NCBI RefSeq assembly: GCF_900456975.1
Contig: NZ_UGYM01000002.1
Location: forward strand, 248,001 to 312,000
Direction: 5' to 3'
From: Shewanella baltica
Lineage (GTDB): Bacteria; Pseudomonadota; Gammaproteobacteria; Enterobacterales; Shewanellaceae
Length of the DNA stretch: 64,000 bases
The translations under genes and the position numbers were made by a program. This document shows positions 1 to 10,560 of the stretch, piece after piece. The notes under the pieces are model-generated. The model was not told the DNA's origin, ran no database searches, and saw nothing but the letters and a program-made list of their open reading frames with translations. Position 1 is the first letter of the stretch; each line of letters begins with the position of its first letter.

Positions 1-2251
1 AGGTTGGGAACATCATGTGTTCGCTTGGACGCAGAATGATCGAGTTTTCACCCTTATCTTCTTGATCGACACCGATAATATCCCACAGACGGATCACTGA
101 ACCGATCAAATGGGTATCACCATCATTCTGGGCGAGGCGTTGGACGATAGCCATTGCCTTCTCGCCGCCGTGTGAGTTGATTTCCAGCAGTTTGTCGCGG
201 CCTTGCTCCATGGCGTGCTTGAGTTCTTTATAACGGCTCTGGGTGTGATTGAGCAGGTTTGTCAGCTCGTCGCTGTCATCAACCACAAGCACGTTTAACA
301 GATCTTCGGCAAATTCACTGTAAAGCACGTGGCCACTCGGACAAGTCAGTTCGAAGGCATTTAGCCCTTGGTGATACCACTGCATCAAACGTTCTTGGGC
401 GGTGTCTTCAAGGTACGGCAAGTGAATTTGGATATCATTTTTCTGGCCGATACGATCTAAACGACCGATGCGCTGTTCCAATAGATCTGGGTTTAGCGGC
501 AGATCGAACAGGACTAAGTGACTGGCAAACTGGAAGTTACGGCCTTCAGAACCAATTTCAGAACAGATCAGTGCCTGTGCGCCGCCTTCCTCTTGAGCAA
601 AGTAAGCGCCGGCTTTATCGCGCTCGATAATCGACATGCCTTCGTGGAATACCGTCGCTTGAATCCCTTCGCGGGTGCGCAGGGCTTCTTCTAAGCTCAG
701 GGCGGTTTCCGCTTGGCTGGCGATGATCAGCACTTTTTTGCTGCGGTGTGATTTTAAGAACTCAATTAACCAATCCACACGGGGATCAAACTTCCACCAA
801 CTGGCGCTGTTATCTTCAAATTCTTGATACAGTTTTTCAGGACTCAGGGCTTGCGCCGCTTTCGCCTCTAATGACTTGTGTCCGCCCATCATGCCGCTGA
901 CGCGTGCGGCAGTTTGATATTGATCTGGCATGGCGTGTGGGTAAGCGTTAAAGAAACGCTTAGGGAAGCCTTTTACCGAGGCACGACTGTTGCGGTACAA
1001 GACGCGGCCAGTACCGTGACGGTCGAGTAATTCTTGCAGTAATTCGCTGCGGGCGGCTTGCTGTACTTCAGCATCAATGCCGTCGGCTTGGATTAAACGA
1101 ATACTTGGGCTGATGTCTTTCTCGCCCAGTAATTCGGTCAAGCTGTTGATGGCGGCGTCGGGTACTTTAGCGTTGCCAGCTAGCGCTTCAGCGGCAATGG
1201 CGACGTCTTTATAGCTGTCTTCTTCGGCTAGGAAGGCATCGTAATCGTAGAAACGATCCGGATCGAGCAGACGCAAACGGGCGAAGTGACTTTCATGGCC
1301 AAGTTGATCCGGCGTTGCGGTTAACAGTAAAACGCCTGGGATCACTTCGCTTAATGCCTCAACCACTTGATAGGCGCGGCTTGGCGCTTCTTCGGTCCAT
1401 TCTAAGTGGTGAGCTTCGTCAACCACTAACAGATCCCAATCGGCATCTAGGGCTTGATCGAGACGTTTTTTCTTACGCAGTAATTCGAGTGAACAAATCA
1501 CTAATTGTTCTGTGTAGAAAGGATTGTCGTGATCGGCATAGGCTTCCACGCAACGATCTTCATCAAATACTGAAAAACGCAGGTTAAAGCGGCGCAGCAT
1601 TTCCACTAACCACTGATGGCGCAGAGTATCGGGCACGATAATCAGGATACGTTCGGCGCGGCCGGTCAGCAGTTGTTGGTGAATAATCAGACCCGCTTCA
1701 ATGGTTTTACCTAAGCCCACTTCGTCGGCCAGCAGTACACGCGGTGCATAGCGACGACCGACTTCATGGGCAATCCACATTTGATGCGGAATAAGTCCAA
1801 CGCGTGGACCTTGCAGACCAAGCAAATCCGATGAGGCCAGTTTGTGGCGCAACATTTGGCACTGATAACGCACACCAAAACGGTCGAGGCGATCGATTTG
1901 GCCGGCGAATAAACGGTCTTGGGGTTTATTGAAACGAATATTGTGGTTCAGCAGGGTTTCACGCAGGGTAACTTGCTCGCCTGTCTCACTGTGAATGCCG
2001 TGATAGATCACTATCCCGTCTTTCTCGGTCAACTCGCTGACCGCAAGGCTCCAGCCTTCATGGCTTTCAACCGAATCGCCGGGATTGTATATAACGCGTG
2101 TCAGAGGGGCTTCTGCTCGGGAGAACATGCGATTCTCACCCGTGGCAGGGAATAAAACAGTGACCATACGGCCTTCTACTTGAACCACAGTTCCTAAACC
2201 AAGCTCTGACTCGGTATCACTTATCCAACGTTGACCTAAGGCGAACGGCAT
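1..2251 (-). CDS. rapA: RNA polymerase-associated ATPase RapA (HepA), 5' part only
   Basis: SWI2/SNF2-family ATPase that binds core RNA polymerase and promotes its recycling after transcription. The minus-strand reading frame is open from the ATG at 2251 to the left edge, about 750 codons; the family is about 968 residues, so the C-terminal quarter lies outside the window. Visible motifs are an N-terminal segment starting [14 protein letters not shown], the Walker A region [15 protein letters not shown], the DEAH box in VVDEAHH, and late helicase motifs such as [10 protein letters not shown] and [12 protein letters not shown]. The start is set by the conserved N-terminus. Divergent from the PhoH-like gene. 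Identity is secure; the 3' end is not visible. Confidence 0.95.
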   Translation of the reverse strand, partial: MPFALGQRWISDTESELGLGTVVQVEGRMVTVLFPATGENRMFSRAEAPLTRVIYNPGDSVESHEGWSLAVSELTEKDGIVIYHGIHSETGEQVTLRETLLNHNIRFNKPQDRLFAGQIDRLDRFGVRYQCQMLRHKLASSDLLGLQGPRVGLIPHQMWIAHEVGRRYAPRVLLADEVGLGKTIEAGLIIHQQLLTGRAERILIIVPDTLRHQWLVEMLRRFNLRFSVFDEDRCVEAYADHDNPFYTEQLVICSLELLRKKKRLDQALDADWDLLVVDEAHHLEWTEEAPSRAYQVVEALSEVIPGVLLLTATPDQLGHESHFARLRLLDPDRFYDYDAFLAEEDSYKDVAIAAEALAGNAKVPDAAINSLTELLGEKDISPSIRLIQADGIDAEVQQAARSELLQELLDRHGTGRVLYRNSRASVKGFPKRFFNAYPHAMPDQYQTAARVSGMMGGHKSLEAKAAQALSPEKLYQEFEDNSASWWKFDPRVDWLIEFLKSHRSKKVLIIASQAETALSLEEALRTREGIQATVFHEGMSIIERDKAGAYFAQEEGGAQALICSEIGSEGRNFQFASHLVLFDLPLNPDLLEQRIGRLDRIGQKNDIQIHLPYLEDTAQERLMQWYHQGLNAFELTCPSGHVLYSEFAEDLLNVLVVDDSDELTNLLNHTQSRYKELKHAMEQGRDKLLEINSHGGEKAMAIVQRLAQNDGDTHLIGSVIRLWDIIGVDQEDKGENSIILRPSEHMMFPT

Positions 2252-2657
2252 CTTAAATTCTCATTTCTAGGCGGACTCTAACAAAGGGCGCGTATGTTAT
2301 ACCAATACTCGTGATATTTAAATCGCCCTCTCACCCGTTAGAGCCTAATTCCCAGAGTGCTAGATTACAAATTGTACAAGCGACAAAATTGTCGTGCCAG
2401 TACATGAAATTGTCACGCTAATGTCACATCCGCGGTTATACACTGCCTCGAGTCTGTATGGTAAACAATGGTTGCTGTATTGTTATCTCGTGAGTTTGGT
2501 GCCAATATCAACTTAAGGTTTAAGTGCGAGTAAAGTGCTATCAACTTGAACCTTATGATCATTCTTTGCCATATGCTTTGCCAGTAATAGGAGTTGGGTA
2601 ACTTTTATTGAGACTCAAAAGTTTGTTTAAACTTTAATGAAGCACTCTGGAGGCGCC
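2252..2657. promoter_or_regulatory. Divergent intergenic region rapA / PhoH-like gene
   Basis: About 400 bases without a gene, expected to hold the promoters of both divergent genes. The word AAATTGT occurs three times on the same strand at 2369, 2386 and 2407. The second sits in a short inverted repeat (CGACAA, two bases, TTGTCG, 2381-2394), and the first overlaps the palindrome TTGTACAA. I could not assign a convincing -35/-10 pair. Confidence 0.3.
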
Positions 2658-4052
2658 ATGGAACAAGACGACAGAAAGTTGTTTGTACTGGATACCAATG
2701 TGTTACTACATGAACCTTTGGCGATCTATTCGTTTAAAGAGCACGATGTGGTCATTCCTATGACAGTGCTAGAAGAGTTGGACCAGATTAAAGATCGAAA
2801 GAGTGATGTGAGTCGGGATGCTAGAGTTGCCATCAGGGCATTGGAAGATACCCTAGGCGGTGAAACCACCCCAGAACAGATTATCAATGGTGTCCCTTTG
2901 CCCAGCCGAGAGGGTCATGCCGATGCGGTCGGTTCGCTCTCAATCTTCCCTGACCACCTTGTCGATTTTACCTTAGGCGCCCTGCCGGGAGATGGAAACG
3001 ACAATCGCATTATTAACACCGCCCTACATCTGCAAAACCTGCATCAACCCCGTACCGTTGTTTTAGTCACCAAAGATATCAATATGCGCCTCAAAGCTAA
3101 GGGCGCGGGCATTCAATTGGTTGAAGATTATCGAACTGACCAGTTGATCGATGACATTCGCTTCCTCAGCAAAGGTTTTTACCAGTTCGAAGGTAATTTT
3201 TGGGAGCACTTGAATAAGGTCTCCACCGAGCGCCATGGTAGACACACAGTGCATGAAGTGCCGCTCAAAGATCTCGAAAATGATAAGTTTTACATCAACC
3301 AATACCTTATCGACACTGAGTCTGATTTTTGCGGTCGCGTTACCGAGCGCACTGACACCCATCTGCACATTTTAGATCTTGGTCGTGAGCGAGTGAAAAA
3401 CCTCGAAGCGTGGGGCGTTAAACCTAAAAACGTCTATCAAGGTATGGCGCTGCAAGCATTGCTCGATCCCGATATCGATCTGGTGATCTTAACCGGCCCC
3501 GCCGGTTGCGGTAAAACCTTGCTCGCCATGGCGGCGGCGTTGGAACTTGTGGTCGAGCGTAATCGCTACGACAAAGTGATCGTTACCCGTAACACCCCAG
3601 AAATCGCCGAATCTATCGGCTTCTTGCCCGGCACCGAAGAGGAGAAGATGATGCCGTGGCTGGCCGCCATTACTGACACGCTCGAAGTGCTGCACAAGAA
3701 TGATGTTAATCCCACGGGCAGCATGAACTACATCATGGAGAAGGCTAACATTCAGTTTAAGTCGATCAACTTTATGCGTGGGCGTTCGATCCAAAACTCC
3801 ATCGTGCTACTGGATGAATGTCAAAACCTCACCGCATCGCAGATCAAAACCATGATCACCCGTATGGGCGAGGGCACAAAGCTGATTTGTTGCGGTAACT
3901 TAGCGCAAATCGACTCTAACTACTTAACCGCAGTAACCTCAGGTTTAACCTACATTGTTGAACGTTTTAAAGACTTTGAAGGCAGCGCCAACGTGTATCT
4001 CAATGGCGTGGTGCGTTCACGCTTAGCGGAATACGCCGAAGAGCATCTCTAA
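2658..4052 (+). CDS. PIN domain-PhoH family ATPase (PhoH2/YlaK type)
   Basis: An N-terminal PIN nuclease domain (about residues 8-140, starting FVLDTNVLLHEP with acidic metal-binding residues) is fused to a C-terminal PhoH NTPase domain. Walker A is GPAGCGKT at about residues 280-287 and Walker B is VLLDECQNL near 385. Proteins of this layout are known as PhoH2 and are proposed ATP-driven RNA helicase/ribonucleases; the exact substrate in Shewanella is unknown. I chose the ATG at 2658 because GGAGG lies at 2649-2653 just before it. An in-frame ATG 21 bases upstream (2637) has no ribosome binding site. A strong terminator follows. Family identity is secure. Confidence 0.92.
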   Translation: MEQDDRKLFVLDTNVLLHEPLAIYSFKEHDVVIPMTVLEELDQIKDRKSDVSRDARVAIRALEDTLGGETTPEQIINGVPLPSREGHADAVGSLSIFPDHLVDFTLGALPGDGNDNRIINTALHLQNLHQPRTVVLVTKDINMRLKAKGAGIQLVEDYRTDQLIDDIRFLSKGFYQFEGNFWEHLNKVSTERHGRHTVHEVPLKDLENDKFYINQYLIDTESDFCGRVTERTDTHLHILDLGRERVKNLEAWGVKPKNVYQGMALQALLDPDIDLVILTGPAGCGKTLLAMAAALELVVERNRYDKVIVTRNTPEIAESIGFLPGTEEEKMMPWLAAITDTLEVLHKNDVNPTGSMNYIMEKANIQFKSINFMRGRSIQNSIVLLDECQNLTASQIKTMITRMGEGTKLICCGNLAQIDSNYLTAVTSGLTYIVERFKDFEGSANVYLNGVVRSRLAEYAEEHL

Positions 4053-4082
4053 AGAGTGTCGGTTTAATTTAGAGTAATGACC

Positions 4083-4111
4083 AAGGCCTCAGATATTGAG
4101 GCCTTAGTTTT
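4083..4111 (+). terminator. Intrinsic terminator after the PhoH-like gene
   Basis: A perfect 9-bp stem (AAGGCCTCA / TGAGGCCTT) with loop GATAT is followed by AGTTTT, 30 bases after the stop codon. Confidence 0.85.
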
Positions 4112-4267
4112 AGGGAGTAGTAGATTTTTAATCGACTTATCAGTGGTATGAGTAGCCTTTATCCAGCAATTATTTTATGTGATTGGTAGTTTCTTCCTGC
4201 TACTATATGGAGCTCATAGCTTTTGCCGCCGTTGGCTGAAATCAAGCGCTGCAATCAAGGGTAGTGG

Positions 4268-7200
4268 ATGAAATCGAGTGAGCCGGATCTGCAACTAAAA
4301 TCGCCGATCCAGAAGAACTACAACCGTGCCGTTTTTTATACGTACATTGGCGTTATCGTCATGTCTTTGTTGACCGCATGGATGTTTTTCGACCGCCAAA
4401 AAGCGCAGCAGATGGAACAGCGTGAAGAACAGGTTCAGCGCCATGTTCTGCAAATCGATTTGCTACTCGAGTCGAGCATTAGAGCGGTAAAAAGCTTACG
4501 TAACGTCGCCGTGGATCATTTGCGCTTAGGCGAACTCGTCCGTAAAGAACGTTTACCCCAATACGGTAAATTCAACGAAAGCGGCCAGTATTTTACCTTA
4601 GAACCTAGCTACGCCCAGAGCGGTGAGCCTTTTACTAACATGGGTAGGATCACTGGCGCAGGTTCCCTCGATGGCCGCAGCGACAAGTTCTATCAAGAGC
4701 TTGAGATGTTGTTTGAGCTGTCGCTGTCATTCCCCGTCGCCAAAGAAGCCGCGCCGAAAGCCTCGGCAATTTATTACCTGTCAAAACGTAGGATCATGTC
4801 CTATTTCCCTTGGTCTAATGACGATCAACGTTTTAGGGACGAATTACTCAACAAGAAACAGTTCCAATACGCCACCCCGGCAATGAACCCGCAGCGCAGT
4901 GTGTTTTGGAGCGAAGCCTATGTCGACTCCACGGGCAAAGGCTTATTGACCACTTTAGGTGTGCCCGTTTATTTGGACGATGAGTTCATTGGCTCAATTA
5001 ACTTAGACATGACGCTTGCCTCGTTAGCACGGCAAATTCGGGTCTACTTTAAGATGCCGGGCACAGTGATTTTGCTCGACCAACAGAACAATATTTTATC
5101 CCACAGCGATTTTGATAGCTCAGACATCAATCGGGTTTATCACATCAGCCAACGTATTCCCTCTGAGCTGCATTCTTTGCCTGAGTCGGAATTGTTCGAT
5201 GCCCACGATGGCATCATCCGCAACGGCTATTACATCCATTCGGTTGCCCTGCATAACGCGCCTTGGCGTTTACTGTATTTGCAGGATGAAGACGACCTAT
5301 TCCAAGACTCGTGGGAAAAACTGCAGCTGACCTTTATTTTAGTGGTTATCGCCCTGTCTGTGTTGGTGACGATAGTGCATTGGCAGACGCGTCGATCTTT
5401 TGTGAGCCCTGCCTCGCGACTACTGTCGCACCTTGAGGGTTGCTCGCAAGAGCCGCGTAAGCCACCGGAGAAAATCACCCGCGGCTGGGAACCTTGGTTC
5501 TTGCTGGTGAGTCGGATTTTTGAGGAAAACAAACAATATACCCACCATTTAGCGGAGCAGAATAAGCGGCTCGATAAGCTAGTGGCGCGGCGTACTGAAC
5601 GCTTAAAAGACACCACAGAGCGGCGTGAGCGCGAATATGCGTTACTGCGATCCCTGCTTGATTCGATTCCCGAGGCCATTGTCTTTAAAGATAAAGAAGG
5701 CAACTATTTAGGTTGTAACAAGGCGGCTGAACGCATGCTGGGTTACACAGAGAGCGAGATGATAGGTTTATCATCTGAGGATCTGACCTCGCCAGAAATG
5801 GGCATTCGTATCCGCGCCGAAGACGAACAAGTCTTAAAAGATCGCACGCCGCTGCGCTACCAAGAAAAGGTTGAGCTTGCGGGTAAACCTGTGTTGCTCG
5901 ATACCCTTAAACTGCCTTTCTATAATCGCCGCGGCGAATTGCAGGGTCTGATTGCCGTGTGGCGTGATGTGACGCGCGAATACGAGTCCGCCGAACAATT
6001 GCGCCTGTCCGAAGAGCGTTATCACTTAGCTATGGATGCGGTGGAGGATGGCCTGTGGGATTGGTATTTAGACTCTGAACAGATCATTTGTAACCCAGCG
6101 TATTATTCTATGCTGGGTTATAAAACCAATGAATTCCCAGCTCTTGTGTCGACGATTGATGAATTATCCCATCCCGACGATCGGATTCGCGTTGAGGAAT
6201 ACCGTGCTCAATATTTAGCGGACCCTGTCGGCGCTTACGAAATCGAATTCCGTATGTTAGGTAAAAATGGCGGCTATCACTGGGTGTTATCCCGTGGCCG
6301 TGTGGTGGAGTTCACCGCCGAAGGTCAGCCTAAGCGTATGCTCGGTACCCATAAGGATATTACCCGCCATAAGAGTAACGAAGTGGCGCTTTTGGAAGCC
6401 AAGCAAGACGCCGAATTAGCTAACCTCTACAAGAGTGAATTCTTGGCCAACATGAGCCATGAGATCCGCACGCCGATGAATGCCATTATCGGTATGTTGC
6501 AGTTGGCACAGCGCACCTCGTTAACGGCGCAGCAGAAAGATTACCTCGAAAAAGCTGGTTTCTCGGCGCAATCGCTGCTGAGGATTATTAACGATATTCT
6601 CGACTTCTCTAAAATTGAGGCGGGTAAGTTGGAGCTTGAGCGGGTGCCATTCCCGCTGGATAAAGTGCTCGATCATGCCCTCGATCTCAATGCGCTCAAG
6701 GCACAGGAACAGGGCGTTGAGTTACTCTTGTATGCCCCAGTGACTGCGGGACTCATTCTTAAGGGCGATCCACTGCGTTTAGGCCAAGTGCTGATTAACT
6801 TGTTATCTAATGCGGTGAAATTTACCCAATCTGGCGAAATTGAGCTGGGTTGTGAAGATGTCGGCGAGCGCGATCATCGCATTACCTTGAAATTCTGGGT
6901 GCGCGATACCGGTATCGGCATAGGTAAAGATCAGCAGGATAAGTTGTTCGATGCCTTTGCCCAAGCCGACGGTTCAACCACCCGCAAATACGGTGGCACT
7001 GGCTTAGGTTTATCGATCAGCAAGCATCTGGTGTCTATGATGGGCGGTAAGATGCAAGTGCAGAGTGAGCTTGGGGTCGGCAGTACTTTTAGCTTTACCA
7101 TCAGCTTTGAGATTGCCGAAGCCGCTAAGATTGAGCCTTTCGTCGTGCCCGAAAAACTCAATAGTTTACGCACCTTAGTCGTTGACGATAACCCGACTGC

Positions 7201-7984
7201 ACTGCAAATTTATTCGACCTTGATGCGAGATTTCCACTTCGAAGTCGATACTGCCGCTAGCGGGGCCGAAGCGCTGTATAAACTGTCGCGGGCGCCAATC
7301 GATCTGTTATTGCTCGACTGGATGATGCCAGAAATGGACGGCAGTGATGTGGTCAGCGCCATAGATACTATGGTCGCAGAAGGCCGCTTAGCGAAACGGC
7401 CGGTGATTATTATGATGACGGCCTATGCAGCAGAGCCTTTGCAGCATGAAGTTGATAGTGCCAATGTGTTCGCCGTACTGCAAAAACCCTTCAAGGCATC
7501 GAGTCTGTTCGATGAGATCATTGCCGCCTTTGCCGATGAGCCGAGATTGAATGTGGTTCAGCCTATGGTTGAAGTCCAAGTTGAAGACGGCGAACACACA
7601 GGTTTAGTGCTGCTGGTGGAAGATAATTTTATCAATCAGCAAGTGGCGACTGAACTCCTTAAAAGTGCAGGCTATGAAGTGGTGCTGGCCGGCAATGGCC
7701 AAGTGGCGCTGGATACCATCGACTCGCGGCCGTTTGATGCTGTGTTAATGGATATTCAAATGCCAGTGATGGACGGGTTAACGGCTGCAAGGGCATTGCG
7801 TGAGCGTTTTAGTGCCGATGAACTGCCCATTATTGCCATGACAGCCCATGCCATGTCGGGCGACAGGGAGAAGAGTTTAGCGGCGGGGATGAATGCCCAC
7901 ATTACTAAACCCATAGTGCTCAACGAATTATTTGAAACATTAAATCACTGGATCAAACATAAGAATCAGCATCAGAATCGTTAA
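4268..7984 (+). CDS. arcS: ArcS-type hybrid sensor histidine kinase
   Basis: A 1238-residue membrane hybrid kinase. The order is: TM helix about 21-41, long periplasmic Cache-like sensor about 42-350, TM helix about 352-371, two PAS domains (about 460-575 and 585-705), HisKA with H731 in MSHEIRTPMN, HATPase (GTGLGLSIS), and two receiver domains with phospho-acceptors D1017 (LLLLDWMMPEMDG) and D1162 (VLMDIQMPVMDG). In S. oneidensis the gene next to the PhoH-like gene with this architecture is ArcS, the kinase that acts with HptA and ArcA in place of ArcB. Unlike ArcB it carries no Hpt domain, which fits a separate HptA. Identification rests on architecture and neighbourhood. The ATG at 4268 has AAGGG upstream. 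Confidence 0.85.
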   Translation: MKSSEPDLQLKSPIQKNYNRAVFYTYIGVIVMSLLTAWMFFDRQKAQQMEQREEQVQRHVLQIDLLLESSIRAVKSLRNVAVDHLRLGELVRKERLPQYGKFNESGQYFTLEPSYAQSGEPFTNMGRITGAGSLDGRSDKFYQELEMLFELSLSFPVAKEAAPKASAIYYLSKRRIMSYFPWSNDDQRFRDELLNKKQFQYATPAMNPQRSVFWSEAYVDSTGKGLLTTLGVPVYLDDEFIGSINLDMTLASLARQIRVYFKMPGTVILLDQQNNILSHSDFDSSDINRVYHISQRIPSELHSLPESELFDAHDGIIRNGYYIHSVALHNAPWRLLYLQDEDDLFQDSWEKLQLTFILVVIALSVLVTIVHWQTRRSFVSPASRLLSHLEGCSQEPRKPPEKITRGWEPWFLLVSRIFEENKQYTHHLAEQNKRLDKLVARRTERLKDTTERREREYALLRSLLDSIPEAIVFKDKEGNYLGCNKAAERMLGYTESEMIGLSSEDLTSPEMGIRIRAEDEQVLKDRTPLRYQEKVELAGKPVLLDTLKLPFYNRRGELQGLIAVWRDVTREYESAEQLRLSEERYHLAMDAVEDGLWDWYLDSEQIICNPAYYSMLGYKTNEFPALVSTIDELSHPDDRIRVEEYRAQYLADPVGAYEIEFRMLGKNGGYHWVLSRGRVVEFTAEGQPKRMLGTHKDITRHKSNEVALLEAKQDAELANLYKSEFLANMSHEIRTPMNAIIGMLQLAQRTSLTAQQKDYLEKAGFSAQSLLRIINDILDFSKIEAGKLELERVPFPLDKVLDHALDLNALKAQEQGVELLLYAPVTAGLILKGDPLRLGQVLINLLSNAVKFTQSGEIELGCEDVGERDHRITLKFWVRDTGIGIGKDQQDKLFDAFAQADGSTTRKYGGTGLGLSISKHLVSMMGGKMQVQSELGVGSTFSFTISFEIAEAAKIEPFVVPEKLNSLRTLVVDDNPTALQIYSTLMRDFHFEVDTAASGAEALYKLSRAPIDLLLLDWMMPEMDGSDVVSAIDTMVAEGRLAKRPVIIMMTAYAAEPLQHEVDSANVFAVLQKPFKASSLFDEIIAAFADEPRLNVVQPMVEVQVEDGEHTGLVLLVEDNFINQQVATELLKSAGYEVVLAGNGQVALDTIDSRPFDAVLMDIQMPVMDGLTAARALRERFSADELPIIAMTAHAMSGDREKSLAAGMNAHITKPIVLNELFETLNHWIKHKNQHQNR

Positions 7985-7994
7985 TTTATTTGCT

Positions 7995-8014
7995 CGGGGC
8001 CAGTGATGGCCTCG
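7995..8014 (+). terminator. Weak terminator-like hairpin after arcS
   Basis: An 8-bp stem with one G-T pair (CGGGGCCA / TGGCCTCG) and loop GTGA lies 11 bases after the arcS stop. Only a broken T-rich stretch follows (CATTATTTACTTTT), so efficiency is doubtful. Confidence 0.4.
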
Positions 8015-8113
8015 CATTATTTACTTTTAAGCAATCGCTTGAGATAAGCAGTCATCAAAGATGCCAATGACTTATTAAGGTAAATAACGCAGCCAGCCGT
8101 ATCAGGAGGAAAG

Positions 8114-10522
8114 ATGAAACCCCAAAGTTTAGCCTTAGCCCTATCCATAGCGCTATTAGGATTTCCCACCGTTACCGTCGCAGCAGCCGCGCCTAGCGCC
8201 AAGATCATTAAGCAAAGCCAAGAGGCGAAAGGGTTTCTTAATCTCTATTACGAGGAGTCTCAGGGAGAGTTATACCTTGAGGTCAATCGCTTAAATCAGC
8301 CTTTTCTCTTGGTCACTAGTTTGCCGCAGGGCGTAGGTTCGAACGACATTGGTCTCGATCGCGGCCAACTGGGTCAGACCCGCATGGTGCAGTTTGAACG
8401 CCAAGGCCCCTATATTTTACTCAAGCAACTCAATACCCAATATCGTGCTAATACGACTGACGCTGCCGAGCAAAGAGCGGTTGCAGAAGCCTTTGCCGAT
8501 TCTGTGTTATGGCAGGGCAAAGTGATAGAAGGCAAGCCCGATCTGGTGGCGATCAACGATCTGGTGCTCAATGATTTACACGGCGTATCTTCCGTATTGC
8601 AACAAACAGAGCAGGGCAATTATCGGCTGGATCTGAGCCGTTCTGTCATCCTACCCAAAGGGATAAAATCCTTTGAGAAAAATGCCGATGTGGATGTGCA
8701 ACTCACCTTTAAAGGCGATGTCGCAGGCGCACAGGTCGCACAGGTAACCCCCGACGGCACCTTAATGTCGGTGCGGATGCGTTATTCCTTTGTTGAGCTT
8801 CCCGATACTGATTACCAGCCGCGGGCTTATCATCCTATGAGCGGCTATTTGTCAGATGAATATCAAGACTATGCGACGCCCTTTGACCAACCTTTAGTGC
8901 AGCGTTTTATCCTGCGCCACCGTTTACAGAAAGTGCATCCAGGCCCAGCGCCAAGTGAAGTCGTTAAACCTATTACTTATTATCTCGATCCCGGTGTGCC
9001 AGAGCCGATGCGTTCGGCCTTGCTCGATGGCGCGCGCTGGTGGGAGACGGCTTTTACTCGCGCCGGATTTATTAACGGCTTTAAAGTTGAGTTATTGCCG
9101 GTAGATGCCGATCCGCAGGATATTCGCTACAACATGATCCAATGGGTGCACAGGGCGACGCGGGGTTGGTCCTATGGCGCCGCACTGACCGATCCACGCA
9201 CTGGTGAAATCATTAAGGGTCAAGTCACGCTCGGCAGCTTGCGTGTGCGTCAGGATTACTTGATTGCTAAAGGCTTAACCGCAGGCTGGCAGGATAGACT
9301 GGCGGCCGAGAAAGCGGCGACAGCCTTATCGCTGGCGCGTATTCGCCAACTGGCCGCCCATGAAGTCGGCCATACCTTAGGGCTAGATCATAACTTTGCC
9401 GCTTCGACAAATCAGGATGCCTCTGTGATGGATTATCCCCATCCGAAAATCCTGCTAAAGGGCAATGATATTGATATTTCAGCACCTTACACTACAGGTG
9501 TTGGCCCTTGGGATGATTTTGCTATCGCCTATGGTTATAGCGAACAAGGTGATGCCCGTACCCAACAAGCACTGCAAGTCGACTTACTGGCCGATGTGGC
9601 GAAACGTGGCTTACGTTATATCGGTGAGGCCGATTCTCGCCAAAAGGATGCGAGTCAGGCCTATGCCAGTTTGTGGGATAGTGGTGACGATCCGATCGAG
9701 CAACTAGGTAAGCTCGACAACATTCGCACTAAGGCGATTGCGGGTTTCTCTAGTGCGGCTTTGTTACCCAATGAGCCACTGGGCGAGCTAGCGGATGCCT
9801 TTGCGCCAATTTATTTGCTGACGCGTTATCAAATCGATGCGGTTGCTAAGTTTATTGGCGGCACTGACTATAACTATCAATCCATAGGTGAAGGCAGCCG
9901 CTGGAGCTATATTGCGCCGCAGTTGCAGTTAACAGGTTTAGACGCACTGCTTAAAACCTTAGATGCGGCGAGTTTAACTGTGCCGCAAATCTTGCTCGAC
10001 AGTTTAGTGCCAAAGGCGGGGAATTATCATGCTACGCGGGAATCCTTCGACTCAGGTTTAGGCGCAATTAACGATCCTCTCGGTATGGCTGAAGTATTTA
10101 GCCGTCATACCGTGAGCTTGCTATTGATGCCTAAACGTTTGAATCGTGTCAGCCAAGCATCCATGGCGGATAGCGAGCAGTTATCGGTGACGACATTACT
10201 GGATAAGTTATTCGCGGCGACCTTGTATCAAGAGGACAAGCTTGGGCTGGTCGAAGGCGTGTGGATGCGAGTGAACGCTGTGGTGATTGATGAAGTGCTG
10301 GCAACGTTGCACGATCCTCAAACCTCACCAGAGGTGAGGGCTGCGATCAACGATCGCGCTCAGTTTGTGATTAAGCAATTGAAAGCGAAGTCGAATCGAG
10401 CGAATGCAAGTCTTGCGGCCCATTATACTTGGTTGCAACAGGGTCTGGCTGCGGGCTTAACCGATGCTAAGGTTAAGCTGATTTCTAAGCCATTGACCTT
10501 ACCGCCGGGATCGCCGATTTAA
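8114..10522 (+). CDS. Secreted zinc-dependent metalloprotease (met-zincin, DUF5117/DUF4953 type)
   Basis: An 802-residue exported protein. Residues 1 to about 24 are a typical signal peptide (MKPQSLALALSIALLG, ending TVAAAA). The zinc site is HEVGHTLGLDH at 416-426 (extended HExxHxxGxxH, with H416, E417, H420 and H426), and a Met-turn follows at SVMDY (M439). This fits the met-zincin clan with flanking DUF5117/DUF5118-like regions; physiological substrates are unknown. AGGAGGA lies 6 bases before the ATG. It is monocistronic behind arcS and converges on the kinase gene downstream, with a shared hairpin between them. Confident on the protease family, not on the role. Confidence 0.9.
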   Translation: MKPQSLALALSIALLGFPTVTVAAAAPSAKIIKQSQEAKGFLNLYYEESQGELYLEVNRLNQPFLLVTSLPQGVGSNDIGLDRGQLGQTRMVQFERQGPYILLKQLNTQYRANTTDAAEQRAVAEAFADSVLWQGKVIEGKPDLVAINDLVLNDLHGVSSVLQQTEQGNYRLDLSRSVILPKGIKSFEKNADVDVQLTFKGDVAGAQVAQVTPDGTLMSVRMRYSFVELPDTDYQPRAYHPMSGYLSDEYQDYATPFDQPLVQRFILRHRLQKVHPGPAPSEVVKPITYYLDPGVPEPMRSALLDGARWWETAFTRAGFINGFKVELLPVDADPQDIRYNMIQWVHRATRGWSYGAALTDPRTGEIIKGQVTLGSLRVRQDYLIAKGLTAGWQDRLAAEKAATALSLARIRQLAAHEVGHTLGLDHNFAASTNQDASVMDYPHPKILLKGNDIDISAPYTTGVGPWDDFAIAYGYSEQGDARTQQALQVDLLADVAKRGLRYIGEADSRQKDASQAYASLWDSGDDPIEQLGKLDNIRTKAIAGFSSAALLPNEPLGELADAFAPIYLLTRYQIDAVAKFIGGTDYNYQSIGEGSRWSYIAPQLQLTGLDALLKTLDAASLTVPQILLDSLVPKAGNYHATRESFDSGLGAINDPLGMAEVFSRHTVSLLLMPKRLNRVSQASMADSEQLSVTTLLDKLFAATLYQEDKLGLVEGVWMRVNAVVIDEVLATLHDPQTSPEVRAAINDRAQFVIKQLKAKSNRANASLAAHYTWLQQGLAAGLTDAKVKLISKPLTLPPGSPI

Positions 10523-10532
10523 TCTGATGAAT

Positions 10533-10560
10533 ATAGGCGCCATTAGGCGCCTATTTCTTT
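10533..10560 (+). terminator. Terminator of the metalloprotease gene, overlapping the convergent kinase stop
   Basis: A perfect 9-bp stem (ATAGGCGCC / GGCGCCTAT) with loop ATTA is followed by TTCTTTT on the plus strand. The hairpin overlaps the last codons of the minus-strand kinase gene. Confidence 0.75.

Noticed and set aside
259..2155. Plus-strand open frames of 78-123 codons across the left edge
   Set aside because: They are shadows of the minus-strand rapA frame, which carries all the conserved motifs.
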